DNA of 39,205 bases. Origin: a bacterium (lineage in GTDB: Bacteria > Planctomycetota > B15-G4). The position numbers and the translations under genes were made by a program. Shown in pieces: positions 31,443 to 37,899 of the stretch. Under the pieces are notes generated by a model that was not told where the DNA came from, made no database searches, and was given only the letters and a program-made list of their open reading frames with translations. The stretch lies in contig JAUIEF010000026.1 in NCBI GenBank assembly GCA_030428785.1, forward strand, positions 1 through 39,205, given 5' to 3'. Positions within the stretch are counted from its first letter, which is position 1, and each line of letters begins with the position of its first letter.

Positions 31443-32186
31443 TCAGTCGTCGTCGAACAGCTCGGGGTGCGCGCGGCGCAGCCGCTGTTCGACGCGCCCG
31501 TGGATCACGCGTGCGTTGTCCGCGGTGAGGCCCAGGGTCTCGCCGATGTCGGCGTACGTCGCGCCCTTCGCGCGGCGCGTGAGGATCTCGAGCTCGCGGT
31601 CGGGCAGGGTCGCGAGGAACGCGCCCGCCGTCGCGAGCAGCTCGCGGTAGCTCGCGTGTGACAACGGGCTCTCCTGCGACGGCGCCACGAGGACGTCGTC
31701 GAGGTCCTCGATGGGCGTCGAGCTCCGACGGCCGCCGCCGCGCTTCTTCGTGTTCACGCGGCGGGACGCATCCTTGATGCGGTTGCGCACGCGGAGCCGG
31801 ATCTGCGCGCAGAGGTGGTCGTACGACTGGAACTCGAGCTTCGTCAGCCCGCTGAAGTGCGTGCGCGTCGTCGAGACGGCGACGTCGTCGTGGTCGAGCT
31901 CGACGCGGAGCGGCCACGCGCTCGAGAGCTCGGAGATCGCCATCTGGACGGCGAGCTCCAGGATGAGACCGTAGATCTCGTTCGTGACCAGGGGATCCGA
32001 CGGGACGAGGGCCTGGAGGGCGAGCAGCGCGGCGTCGCGCGGCGCGTGCCCCTCGGCGAGCAGGCGGGCGAGCTCGGGGCGGCGCTCGGCGCCGAGGCGG
32101 GTGAGCGAGTCGGGGCCGAGCTTCGCGGCGGCCCAGTCGAGGGCCTCCCGGGACTGGCGCTGATCGGGCTCGAGGGTGGCGGTCAT
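31443..32186 (-). CDS. RNA polymerase sigma factor, ECF-like
   Basis: This 247-residue sigma-70 family protein lacks region 1.1 and a long region 3. The N-terminal half (about 60-165) includes the region 2 helices (SYDHLCAQIRLRVRNRIKDA). The C-terminus is a region 4 helix-turn-helix (LPDRELEILTRRAKGATYAD followed by IGETLGLTADNARVIHGRVE) for -35 recognition. A basic linker (RVNTKKRGGGRR) joins them. The region 2 sequence is diverged from standard ECF factors, so the group is not assigned. Planctomycete sigma factors often occur close to Ser/Thr kinases, and one lies 2.1 kb away here. No anti-sigma gene is adjacent. The ATG start has GGAG seven bases upstream. Confidence 0.8.
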   Translation of the reverse strand: MTATLEPDQRQSREALDWAAAKLGPDSLTRLGAERRPELARLLAEGHAPRDAALLALQALVPSDPLVTNEIYGLILELAVQMAISELSSAWPLRVELDHDDVAVSTTRTHFSGLTKLEFQSYDHLCAQIRLRVRNRIKDASRRVNTKKRGGGRRSSTPIEDLDDVLVAPSQESPLSHASYRELLATAGAFLATLPDRELEILTRRAKGATYADIGETLGLTADNARVIHGRVEQRLRRAHPELFDDD

Positions 32187-32284
32187 GGTGGGGCTCCGTG
32201 CACGGGGGCGGAGGGCTCGAGGTCGGAGAGCTGCCGGTCGCTCCCCATGATCATGAACCGCAGGTCGACGCGAGACCGAACACA

Positions 32285-32306
32285 CCATTCTGGACGCCAT
32301 TCTGGA
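32285..32306 (-). repeat. 12-base-period tandem direct repeat upstream of the sigma gene
   Basis: Two copies of CCATTCTGGA are separated by CG. On the minus strand each reads TCCAGAATGG, with AGAATGGCG shared with the kinase promoter. The AT content is well above the surroundings, suggesting a promoter or regulator site. Confidence 0.55.
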
Positions 32307-32504
32307 ACTCCCGGTGTTCGGGAGCGGGCCGCCTTGCGCACTTGGTGGGCGGACGGCCCGTCCGCCGGCGGCAACGGCGAGCGGCTCGTCCTGCCGGCCG
32401 GCGCGTCCCCGCGCTCGACCGGCTCCCCGTTCCCATGGCGGTGAGCGGGGGCGGGGCGATCGCGAACCCCTCTGCGGTCACCCGCTTCGTAGCTGCATCC
32501 CGAC

Positions 32505-32510
32505 AAGGAG
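32505..32510 (+). promoter_or_regulatory. strong ribosome binding site of the small ORF
   Basis: AAGGAG lies seven bases before the ATG at 32518. It is a near-perfect Shine-Dalgarno in ideal position and the main reason to accept the small gene. Confidence 0.65.
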
Positions 32511-32517
32511 TCACCCG

Positions 32518-32724
32518 ATGAGCCACGCCTCGCAAGCGGACGATCACGCGCCTCGCACGACCCGCAACGACCCGACCGACGCCCCGGCGCCGGCGCCCCG
32601 GCCGACCGGGAGCGCTCCCGCCGGCTCGGGCTCATCCCTCCGGTTCGCGGAGACCTATTGGGACCTCCGCCGCGGGAAGCGCCGCCGTCTACTGGCTCGC
32701 CGCCGTCACGCGCCGCCCGTCTGA
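32518..32724 (+). CDS. small basic-tailed protein of unknown function
   Basis: This 68-residue ORF is not recognised as any family. The N-terminal 35 residues are Asp/Thr/Pro/Ala-rich and probably disordered. A short central block, SLRFAETYWDLRRGK, could form an amphipathic helix, and the C-terminus is strongly basic (RRRLLARRRHA). It has no signal peptide or transmembrane segment. Support comes from AAGGAG seven bases before the ATG and from a hairpin three bases after the stop (32728-32743). The sigma-factor gene is divergent from it across 331 bases. A nucleic-acid-binding or regulatory role is possible, but this is speculation from charge alone. It could also be a chance ORF. Confidence 0.55.
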   Translation: MSHASQADDHAPRTTRNDPTDAPAPAPRPTGSAPAGSGSSLRFAETYWDLRRGKRRRLLARRRHAPPV

Positions 32725-32727
32725 CGT

Positions 32728-32743
32728 CCCGCGGTGCCGCGGG
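32728..32743. terminator. hairpin between small ORF and glycosidase-like gene
   Basis: CCCGCG (32728-32733) and CGCGGG (32738-32743) pair around the loop GTGC, in the 33-base gap between two convergent stops. It is a compact, stable stem with no U-tract. Confidence 0.5.
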
Positions 32744-32757
32744 GCGCCGGGTCCCGG

Positions 32758-34395
32758 TCAGGGCCCGACGCCCTGCACGGCGTTGGAGCCCGCCCACCCG
32801 AACACCGCGGCGGGGTCCTGGAGCCAGCACTGGATGTAGGCGGAGGCGCCCGGGGGGAAGCCCGCGGGGAAGGGCGTCTGGATGACCTGGGTGCCCGTGA
32901 GGTCCGTGCCGCCGGGGACGATGACGTCGAGCGCGGGCACCATCGTGCCGCCCTCGAAGGGCGCGCCGAGCAGGGAGAAGCCCACGACGTTGTAGACGAA
33001 GGTCGAGGGCCGCGCGTCGGTGAGCGTCAGCGTGAAGTCCTCGCCCGCGACCATGCGGCTCTGGACGTCGAGGCGCGGCGGTCCCGCGACGCCGGGCAGC
33101 GCGGCGCCGAGGTCCTTCCAGCGGCGCGTCACCCACACGGCGCACTCGCCGCCGACCCCGCCCGGCCGCGCGAGGGTCGCGCCGCCGCCCGGCAGCGACA
33201 CGCCCGCCTGCACGACCTCCGCGCCCGACGTCACGTCCAGCCAGTGGAGGTCGTAGAAGCCGGCGGTCGTCGACGCGAGGCCGAGGTCGCCCGCGTCCGC
33301 GGCCGCGTAGGCGATGTACCCGAAGGGCGCGTCGGCGAGCACGTACGTCGTGCCGCCCGCCGCGAGGTGGTCCGCCGAATCCATCGTCCAGAAGTCCGTG
33401 CCCTCGAACCACGCGGCGATGAGGCGGCACTCGTTGAGCAGCGCGGGCGACGTGCTCGCGATGTCCGGGCCGAACATGAGCGGCATGACGCCGGCCATGG
33501 AGCTGTCCCAGAGGAACTGCCGGATGACCTCGTCGGGGGCGCCCGACGTGAAGAACGGCTCGGTGTAGGAGACGATGTACCCGTCGCCGCCCGCGCCCGC
33601 GGCCTCCGCGAGGTCGCGCGCGTCGACGGAGCCCTGGTGCGCATCCTGCGGCGGCACGTCGAGGTGCATCGAGTAGAAGTCGAGCGCGCCGCCGTCGATC
33701 CACGCCTTGAAGATCGTGCTGCTGTGGTGGTGGTTGCCGACAAGGTGCCCGTGGTCGTCGGCCGCGCGGATGGCGAGCGCGATGTTCTGCACCTTCGAGG
33801 TGCTGTGCTTCTCCTCCGACTCCTCGGCGACGTTCCAGATGATGTTCGGGTGGTGCTCGAAGGCGTCGACGATCGTGTGGAGGAAGTCCTCCTCGTCGCC
33901 GAACACGCCGTTGCCCGTGCTCCAGACGCGCGTCGAGTCGTCGTAGAAGAAGAAGTAGACGACGAGCCCCTCGTCCTCCGCGCGCTGGAGCCAGCCCTCC
34001 CACTGCGCGAGCACGGCGGTGTTCACGCCCTGCGCCGGGTCGTGGTTCACGAACGGGTTGTGGTCCGCGGGCCCGTCGCCGCCGTGGCTGCGCACGGCCT
34101 CGACGTAGAGCGTGTTGCCGCCCTCCGCGACGAGCTTGTCGATGAGCGCGTCCTGGTCGCCGTCGCGCGTGCCGTCCGGCAGCTCGGTGCCGCGGAAGAA
34201 GAAGTCCTCGGGGTCGCCGGGGCCGCACAGGAAGACGTGGTCGCCGCCGTGGCGCATGAGCCACTGGGGGTGGTCGGGGTCGCGCACGATCTGGCCCGGC
34301 AGCGGGGTCTGCGCGCCCGGCGTCGCGGCGAGCAGGAGCAGCGCGAGGAGGGCGGTCGCCGGGTGGCGGGCGCGGACGGTCGAGCGCGGATCCAT
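32758..34395 (-). CDS. secreted TIM-barrel glycoside hydrolase-like protein
   Basis: This 545-residue protein has a signal peptide (about 1-28, ATALLALLLLAATPGAQ). The main domain (about 35-420) resembles clan GH-A/apiosidase-like (DUF4038-type) barrels: VFLCGPGDPEDFFFRG, LIDKLVAEGGNTLYVEA and WLQRAEDEGLVVYFFF. A likely acid/base Glu lies in IIWNVAEESEE (191-192) and a likely nucleophile Glu279 in VSYTEPFF. Family assignment is from overall pattern rather than a certain signature. The last ~107 residues are the shared C-terminal module (PAGFPPGASAYIQCW, SNAVQGVGP). The ATG at 34395 follows GGGA at seven bases. A TAGTCT -10 box (minus, 34486-34481) lies about 85 bases upstream. The divergent neighbour is the VCBS protein. 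Confidence 0.7.
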   Translation of the reverse strand: MDPRSTVRARHPATALLALLLLAATPGAQTPLPGQIVRDPDHPQWLMRHGGDHVFLCGPGDPEDFFFRGTELPDGTRDGDQDALIDKLVAEGGNTLYVEAVRSHGGDGPADHNPFVNHDPAQGVNTAVLAQWEGWLQRAEDEGLVVYFFFYDDSTRVWSTGNGVFGDEEDFLHTIVDAFEHHPNIIWNVAEESEEKHSTSKVQNIALAIRAADDHGHLVGNHHHSSTIFKAWIDGGALDFYSMHLDVPPQDAHQGSVDARDLAEAAGAGGDGYIVSYTEPFFTSGAPDEVIRQFLWDSSMAGVMPLMFGPDIASTSPALLNECRLIAAWFEGTDFWTMDSADHLAAGGTTYVLADAPFGYIAYAAADAGDLGLASTTAGFYDLHWLDVTSGAEVVQAGVSLPGGGATLARPGGVGGECAVWVTRRWKDLGAALPGVAGPPRLDVQSRMVAGEDFTLTLTDARPSTFVYNVVGFSLLGAPFEGGTMVPALDVIVPGGTDLTGTQVIQTPFPAGFPPGASAYIQCWLQDPAAVFGWAGSNAVQGVGP

Positions 34396-34480
34396 GGTGC
34401 GTCCCTCGGGTGCGTCTCTCGGATGGGTCGCGGGGCGGCGACCGTTGCCCGTGCCCGGGGTCGCCCGCCCGCTCCACCTG

Positions 34481-34486
34481 AGACTA
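34481..34486 (-). promoter_or_regulatory. -10 box of the glycosidase-like gene
   Basis: TAGTCT on the minus strand lies about 85 bases upstream of the ATG. A weak CTGGAC (34510-34505) is 18 bases further upstream. Confidence 0.35.
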
Positions 34487-34556
34487 GGCGGGGGCGGGGG
34501 GAGGGTCCAGCGGCGACGTCCGGTGACCGGACCGGTCCCGAGGGCGGAGCGGGACC

Positions 34557-34584
34557 TTGTCGGGGCGCGGGAACGCGGTAGCCT
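34557..34584 (+). promoter_or_regulatory. promoter placed for a leaderless VCBS-protein transcript
   Basis: TTGTCG (34557-34562) and TAGCCT (34579-34584) are 16 bases apart. The -10 ends six bases before the ATG at 34591, so the mRNA should begin at or within a base or two of the start codon. Confidence 0.5.
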
Positions 34585-34590
34585 GGAGCG

Positions 34591-36294
34591 ATGCTCCGTC
34601 CCGCGCGCGCCGCCCTCGCCTGCCTCGTGCTCGCGGCGGCGGCCTCGGCGCAGGACCCGCCGGGCTGGACCTCGCACGACGTCTCCACGACGACGATCCA
34701 GGCGTTCGGCGCGGCGCCCGCCGACGTCGACGGCGACGGCGACGTCGACGTGTTCGCCGCGGGTTTCAACGACCAGGTCGAGTGGCACGAGAACCTCGAC
34801 GGCGCCGGCACCCAGTGGGCCGAGCACACGATCGCGGACGCGACCTTCGTCTTCTCCATCGACGCGGCGGACCTGAACGGCGACGGCGACGTGGACCTCA
34901 TCGTGGGCTCGTCCGGCCCGGACGCGCTCGTGTGGTACGAGAACCGCTTCGGCGACGGCACGGGCTGGATCCGGCACGTCATCCAGACGCAGGCCGAGAC
35001 GGTGCGCTTCGTGCACGCCGACGACATGGACGGCGACGGCGACCTCGACATCGTCGTGGCCGTGGAGAACACCGACTTCGTGACGTTCTGGCGCAACCTC
35101 GACGGCGTCGGCACGGCGTGGGCGCCCACGGTCGTCGGCATCCGGGTGTCGCCGCTCGCGGTCGACACGGGAGACATCGACGGCGACGGCGACCGGGACG
35201 TGCTCGCCATCTACTCCGTCGGCGCGACGGTCTCCTGGTACGAGAACGTCTTCGGCAACGGCGGCTTCTGGACGGAGCACGTGATCATCACGGGCGCGAC
35301 CGGCGGGCACGGCGTCGCGCTGGGCGACGTGGACGGCGACGGCGACGTCGACGGCGTGTCCTGCTCGTTCGGCCTGGACCTCCTCGCGCTGCACCGCAAC
35401 GGCGGGGGCGGCACGGGCTGGGGCTCGTCGATGATCCCCACCGCTTCAGGCGAGTTCGTCGCGGCGCGGATGGCCGATCTCGACCTCGACGGCGACATGG
35501 ACGTCGTCACGGGGTCGTTCACGGAGACCGGCACGGGCGTGGCCCCCCCGATCGTCTGGCACGAGAACGTCGACGGCGCGGGGACCACCTGGCGCGACCG
35601 CGCCGTGTCGGGCACGCCGGCCAAGGTGCGGGTCGTCCGGACCGTGGACCTCGACGGCGACTGCGACGTCGACATCGTCGCCGCGACCTCCACCGACGAC
35701 CGCATCGCGTGGTTCGAGAACACCGCGCCGCTCGCGGACTGCGACGGCAACGGCGTCGGCGACGTCTGCGACATCGCGTCCGGCGCCGAGGCCGACTGCA
35801 ACGGGAACGGTGTCCCCGACTCCTGCGACCTCGTCGTCGGCTCGGCGGTGGACGACCTCGGCTTCGGGCTCGGCGGGCTCTCGGCCGCGCCCTGGGTCGG
35901 CCCGCCGAACGACGTCCCCGACGGCTGCGAGTTCCCGCCCTTCGAGGCCGCGCTGCCGGCGCCCGTCGCCGGCGGCCCGCGCCTCGAGCCCGTCGCCGGC
36001 GGCGGGGGGGCCTCGGCCGTGCGCTGGACCGGGCCGCCCGGCGGCTCCTGGCTGCTCGTCGCCACGCGTCCCGACCCCGCCTCCCCGACGGGCCTCGTCC
36101 TCGCGAGCCGCCGGTTCGCCGCGGGGCCGTCGGGCGAGGTCGTCGCCTCCCTGGCGTTCGCGTCCCCCGGCGCCGGGCCGGGCCCCGCTCCGGTCCTGAG
36201 CCTGCGCGCGCTGCGACTGGACGCCGCGGGCCGGGTCCTCGCGACGACCCCGCCCTGCGACGTCGTCCCGGAGGCGGCCGCGCAGGCCCGCTGA
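34591..36294 (+). CDS. secreted VCBS/FG-GAP repeat protein with dockerin-like segment
   Basis: This 567-residue exported protein has a signal peptide (1-20, ending ASAQD). It carries seven or eight repeats of about 47 residues with a DxDGDGDxD loop (ADVDGDGDVDVF, ADLNGDGDVDLI, DDMDGDGDLDIV, GDIDGDGDRDVL, GDVDGDGDVDGV, ADLDLDGDMDVV, VDLDGDCDVDIV). Most are followed by a W-E-N strand (VEWHENLDG, LVWYENRFG). This pattern forms calcium-binding propellers. Next comes a dockerin or thrombospondin-3-like stretch, DCDGNGVGDVCD then DCNGNGVPDSCD, ending VPDGCEF. The C-terminal ~120 residues are a separate beta-rich domain, not the shared module found in its neighbours. The repeat arrays make the DNA internally repetitive (GACGGCGACGGCGAC). 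Role: surface or matrix protein. Confidence 0.9.
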   Translation: MLRPARAALACLVLAAAASAQDPPGWTSHDVSTTTIQAFGAAPADVDGDGDVDVFAAGFNDQVEWHENLDGAGTQWAEHTIADATFVFSIDAADLNGDGDVDLIVGSSGPDALVWYENRFGDGTGWIRHVIQTQAETVRFVHADDMDGDGDLDIVVAVENTDFVTFWRNLDGVGTAWAPTVVGIRVSPLAVDTGDIDGDGDRDVLAIYSVGATVSWYENVFGNGGFWTEHVIITGATGGHGVALGDVDGDGDVDGVSCSFGLDLLALHRNGGGGTGWGSSMIPTASGEFVAARMADLDLDGDMDVVTGSFTETGTGVAPPIVWHENVDGAGTTWRDRAVSGTPAKVRVVRTVDLDGDCDVDIVAATSTDDRIAWFENTAPLADCDGNGVGDVCDIASGAEADCNGNGVPDSCDLVVGSAVDDLGFGLGGLSAAPWVGPPNDVPDGCEFPPFEAALPAPVAGGPRLEPVAGGGGASAVRWTGPPGGSWLLVATRPDPASPTGLVLASRRFAAGPSGEVVASLAFASPGAGPGPAPVLSLRALRLDAAGRVLATTPPCDVVPEAAAQAR

Positions 36295-36295
36295 G

Positions 36296-36312
36296 CTCCG
36301 CTCTCCGCGGAG
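36296..36312 (+). terminator. hairpin after the VCBS gene
   Basis: CTCCGC (36296-36301) and GCGGAG (36307-36312) form a 6-bp stem with a 5-nt loop, starting two bases after the stop codon. No U-tract. Confidence 0.4.
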
Positions 36313-36331
36313 GATCGCGCCGCGCGCGACC

Positions 36332-36360
36332 TCGACAGTTCCCGGGAACGGCCTTACATT
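36332..36360 (+). promoter_or_regulatory. sigma-70-type promoter with palindromic operator in the spacer
   Basis: TCGACA (36332-36337) and TACATT (36355-36360) are exactly 17 bases apart, the best promoter in the window. The perfect 12-base palindrome GTTCCCGGGAAC (36338-36349) fills most of the spacer, so a bound regulator would block or remodel RNA polymerase. Transcription would start near 36367, giving the esterase gene a leader of about 115 bases. Confidence 0.65.
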
Positions 36361-36482
36361 GGCGCCTGATCCTCGTCCGTTCCGACCCGCGGATCGGACC
36401 TCCCGGATCCCCCCTGGCGGTGGGACGGAGGGCCTCGCGGGAGACGGCCGGAGATCCCTCAGGCACTCTCCCCGAGACCACC

Positions 36483-37802
36483 ATGGCACGCCTCTCCGGC
36501 CGCACGTCCCTCCGGCGCTCCCTCCTCCCCGCGCTCGCCGCGCTCCTGCTCGTCGGTTCGACCGCCGTCGCGCAGTCGGGCCCGCCGCCCGAGGAGGACG
36601 ACATTGACTACGGGATCCCGGGGCAGTTCACGCTGCACCAGGCGATGGACTTCTACCGCACCGAGGTGCCGTCGGCCGCGAAGACCCCGGTCGTCATGTG
36701 GATCCACGGCAAGGGCTTCTGGGGCGGCGACGAGTCCATCGACGCGAGCGTGTCGCCCTTCGTCGACTGGCTGCAGGCCGGCTGGTCCATCGCGTCCATC
36801 GACTACCAGCACTCGGGGCAGACCTGGGACGACTTCGTGCACGGCCTCGACGCCGTGCATCCCGGTCACCTCGCGGACGTGTCGCTCGCGATCCAGTTCC
36901 TCCGCATGAAGTCGGACGACTGGAACATCGACCCGGACAAGATCCTGCTCTTCGGCGAGTCGGCCGGCGGGCACCTCGCGGGCTGGGTCTCGCTCGCCGA
37001 CGAGTTCGCCGCCTTCGAGGGCGGCCTCGGGCACGGCGCGGCATGGCCGACGCGCGTGCGCGGCTTCGTGAACATCGACGGGCCCACCGACTGGACCTAC
37101 GTCAACCCGTTCACGAACCCCGACGTGCACCATTACTTCGGCGTCTACGTCCCGAACACCCCGCCGTTCAACGTCATGGTCCCGCTCATGGCGCAGCTCC
37201 AGGCGTCGGTCTTCTGGCAGGCGGGGAATTCCGGCGAGGTCGAGGCCAACCGGCAGGTCGGCGCGTGGCAGCAGTTCGAGGGGCCGCTCGCGGGCGACAT
37301 CCACGACCCGACCTACGGTGTGACGCTCCAGGACGCGTTCGACGACATCGACCACGGCATGGCGGTGCTCGACTGGGACCTCGACCCGCGCTGGCCGGCG
37401 GGCCCGCAGTACGACCTGCTCACGTGGATGGAGGTCCAGTTCACGGGGCTGCCGTACGGCGAGGGCGTGGGCGGCACCTCGCCCGTGTCGCCGGAGCTCT
37501 ACCTGCGCAGCCTCGGGCCGACGGGCACGCTCCTCGTGACCGACGCGCCGCCGAACGCGCAGGTCACCTTCGCGCTGGGCATCGGACAGATCGACGTGCC
37601 GCTGTTCGGCGGACGGCTCTACGTGCAGCCGCTCGTGTTCATGTACGGCACGACGGACGCCAACGGCACCTGCGTGCGTGACCTCGACCTCGGGCTCGCC
37701 GGGGGCAACTTCGACGTCTTCGTGCAGGCGGCGATCGCCGACCCGGGCGCTGTCGGGGGCTACGCGCTCACCGGCGGCCTCGCGCTCGACCTCAAGGAGT
37801 AG
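36483..37802 (+). CDS. secreted alpha/beta-hydrolase, carboxylesterase-like
   Basis: This 439-residue exported protein has a signal peptide (about 1-30, LAALLLVGSTAVAQ). The alpha/beta-hydrolase domain has the oxyanion-hole motif WIHGKGFWGG (75-82) and the nucleophile elbow FGESAGGH with Ser160, as in the hormone-sensitive-lipase/feruloyl-esterase-like group. A likely acid/His pair lies around FDDIDHGM (about 285-292), but I cannot fix these residues with certainty. The last ~104 residues are a divergent copy of the shared C-terminal module (LYVQPLVFMYG, FDVFVQAAIADPGA). An enzyme that removes acyl groups from polysaccharides would fit the neighbouring MBOAT gene; this is inference. No clear Shine-Dalgarno precedes the ATG. 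The promoter is described separately. Confidence 0.85.
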   Translation: MARLSGRTSLRRSLLPALAALLLVGSTAVAQSGPPPEEDDIDYGIPGQFTLHQAMDFYRTEVPSAAKTPVVMWIHGKGFWGGDESIDASVSPFVDWLQAGWSIASIDYQHSGQTWDDFVHGLDAVHPGHLADVSLAIQFLRMKSDDWNIDPDKILLFGESAGGHLAGWVSLADEFAAFEGGLGHGAAWPTRVRGFVNIDGPTDWTYVNPFTNPDVHHYFGVYVPNTPPFNVMVPLMAQLQASVFWQAGNSGEVEANRQVGAWQQFEGPLAGDIHDPTYGVTLQDAFDDIDHGMAVLDWDLDPRWPAGPQYDLLTWMEVQFTGLPYGEGVGGTSPVSPELYLRSLGPTGTLLVTDAPPNAQVTFALGIGQIDVPLFGGRLYVQPLVFMYGTTDANGTCVRDLDLGLAGGNFDVFVQAAIADPGAVGGYALTGGLALDLKE

Positions 37803-37888
37803 CGGCGCGGCGGCCGACGGAGGCGGGGAGCCCTCCGGGCGGCCGGGACGGTCCCGCCGGCCGTGACGGCTCCTCCCCGGACGGCGAC

Positions 37889-37894
37889 GGAGGG
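37889..37894 (+). promoter_or_regulatory. ribosome binding site of the second MBOAT gene
   Basis: GGAGGG lies five bases before the GTG at 37900 and fixes the start. The 97-base gap after the esterase gene has only an imperfect hairpin (around 37838-37864) and no clear promoter, so co-transcription with the esterase is likely. Confidence 0.6.
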
Positions 37895-37899
37895 CGTCG

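Larger units (their letters stand above)
32187..32517. other. 331-bp divergent region with tandem repeat and hairpin
   Basis: This region lies between the sigma-factor gene and the small ORF. A 10-base unit, CCATTCTGGA, occurs twice with a 12-base period (32285-32294 and 32297-32306). It is followed by the hairpin CTCCCG (32308-32313) / CGGGAG (32319-32324). Read on the minus strand the repeat gives two CAGAAT -10-like boxes about 105 bases before the sigma-factor ATG, so it is the likely sigma promoter or operator. No other gene is seen. Confidence 0.5.

Noticed and set aside
34730..35680. Repeated GACGGCGACGGCGAC units as a possible DNA repeat array
   Set aside because: They encode the DGDGD loops of the VCBS repeats and are explained by protein repetition.
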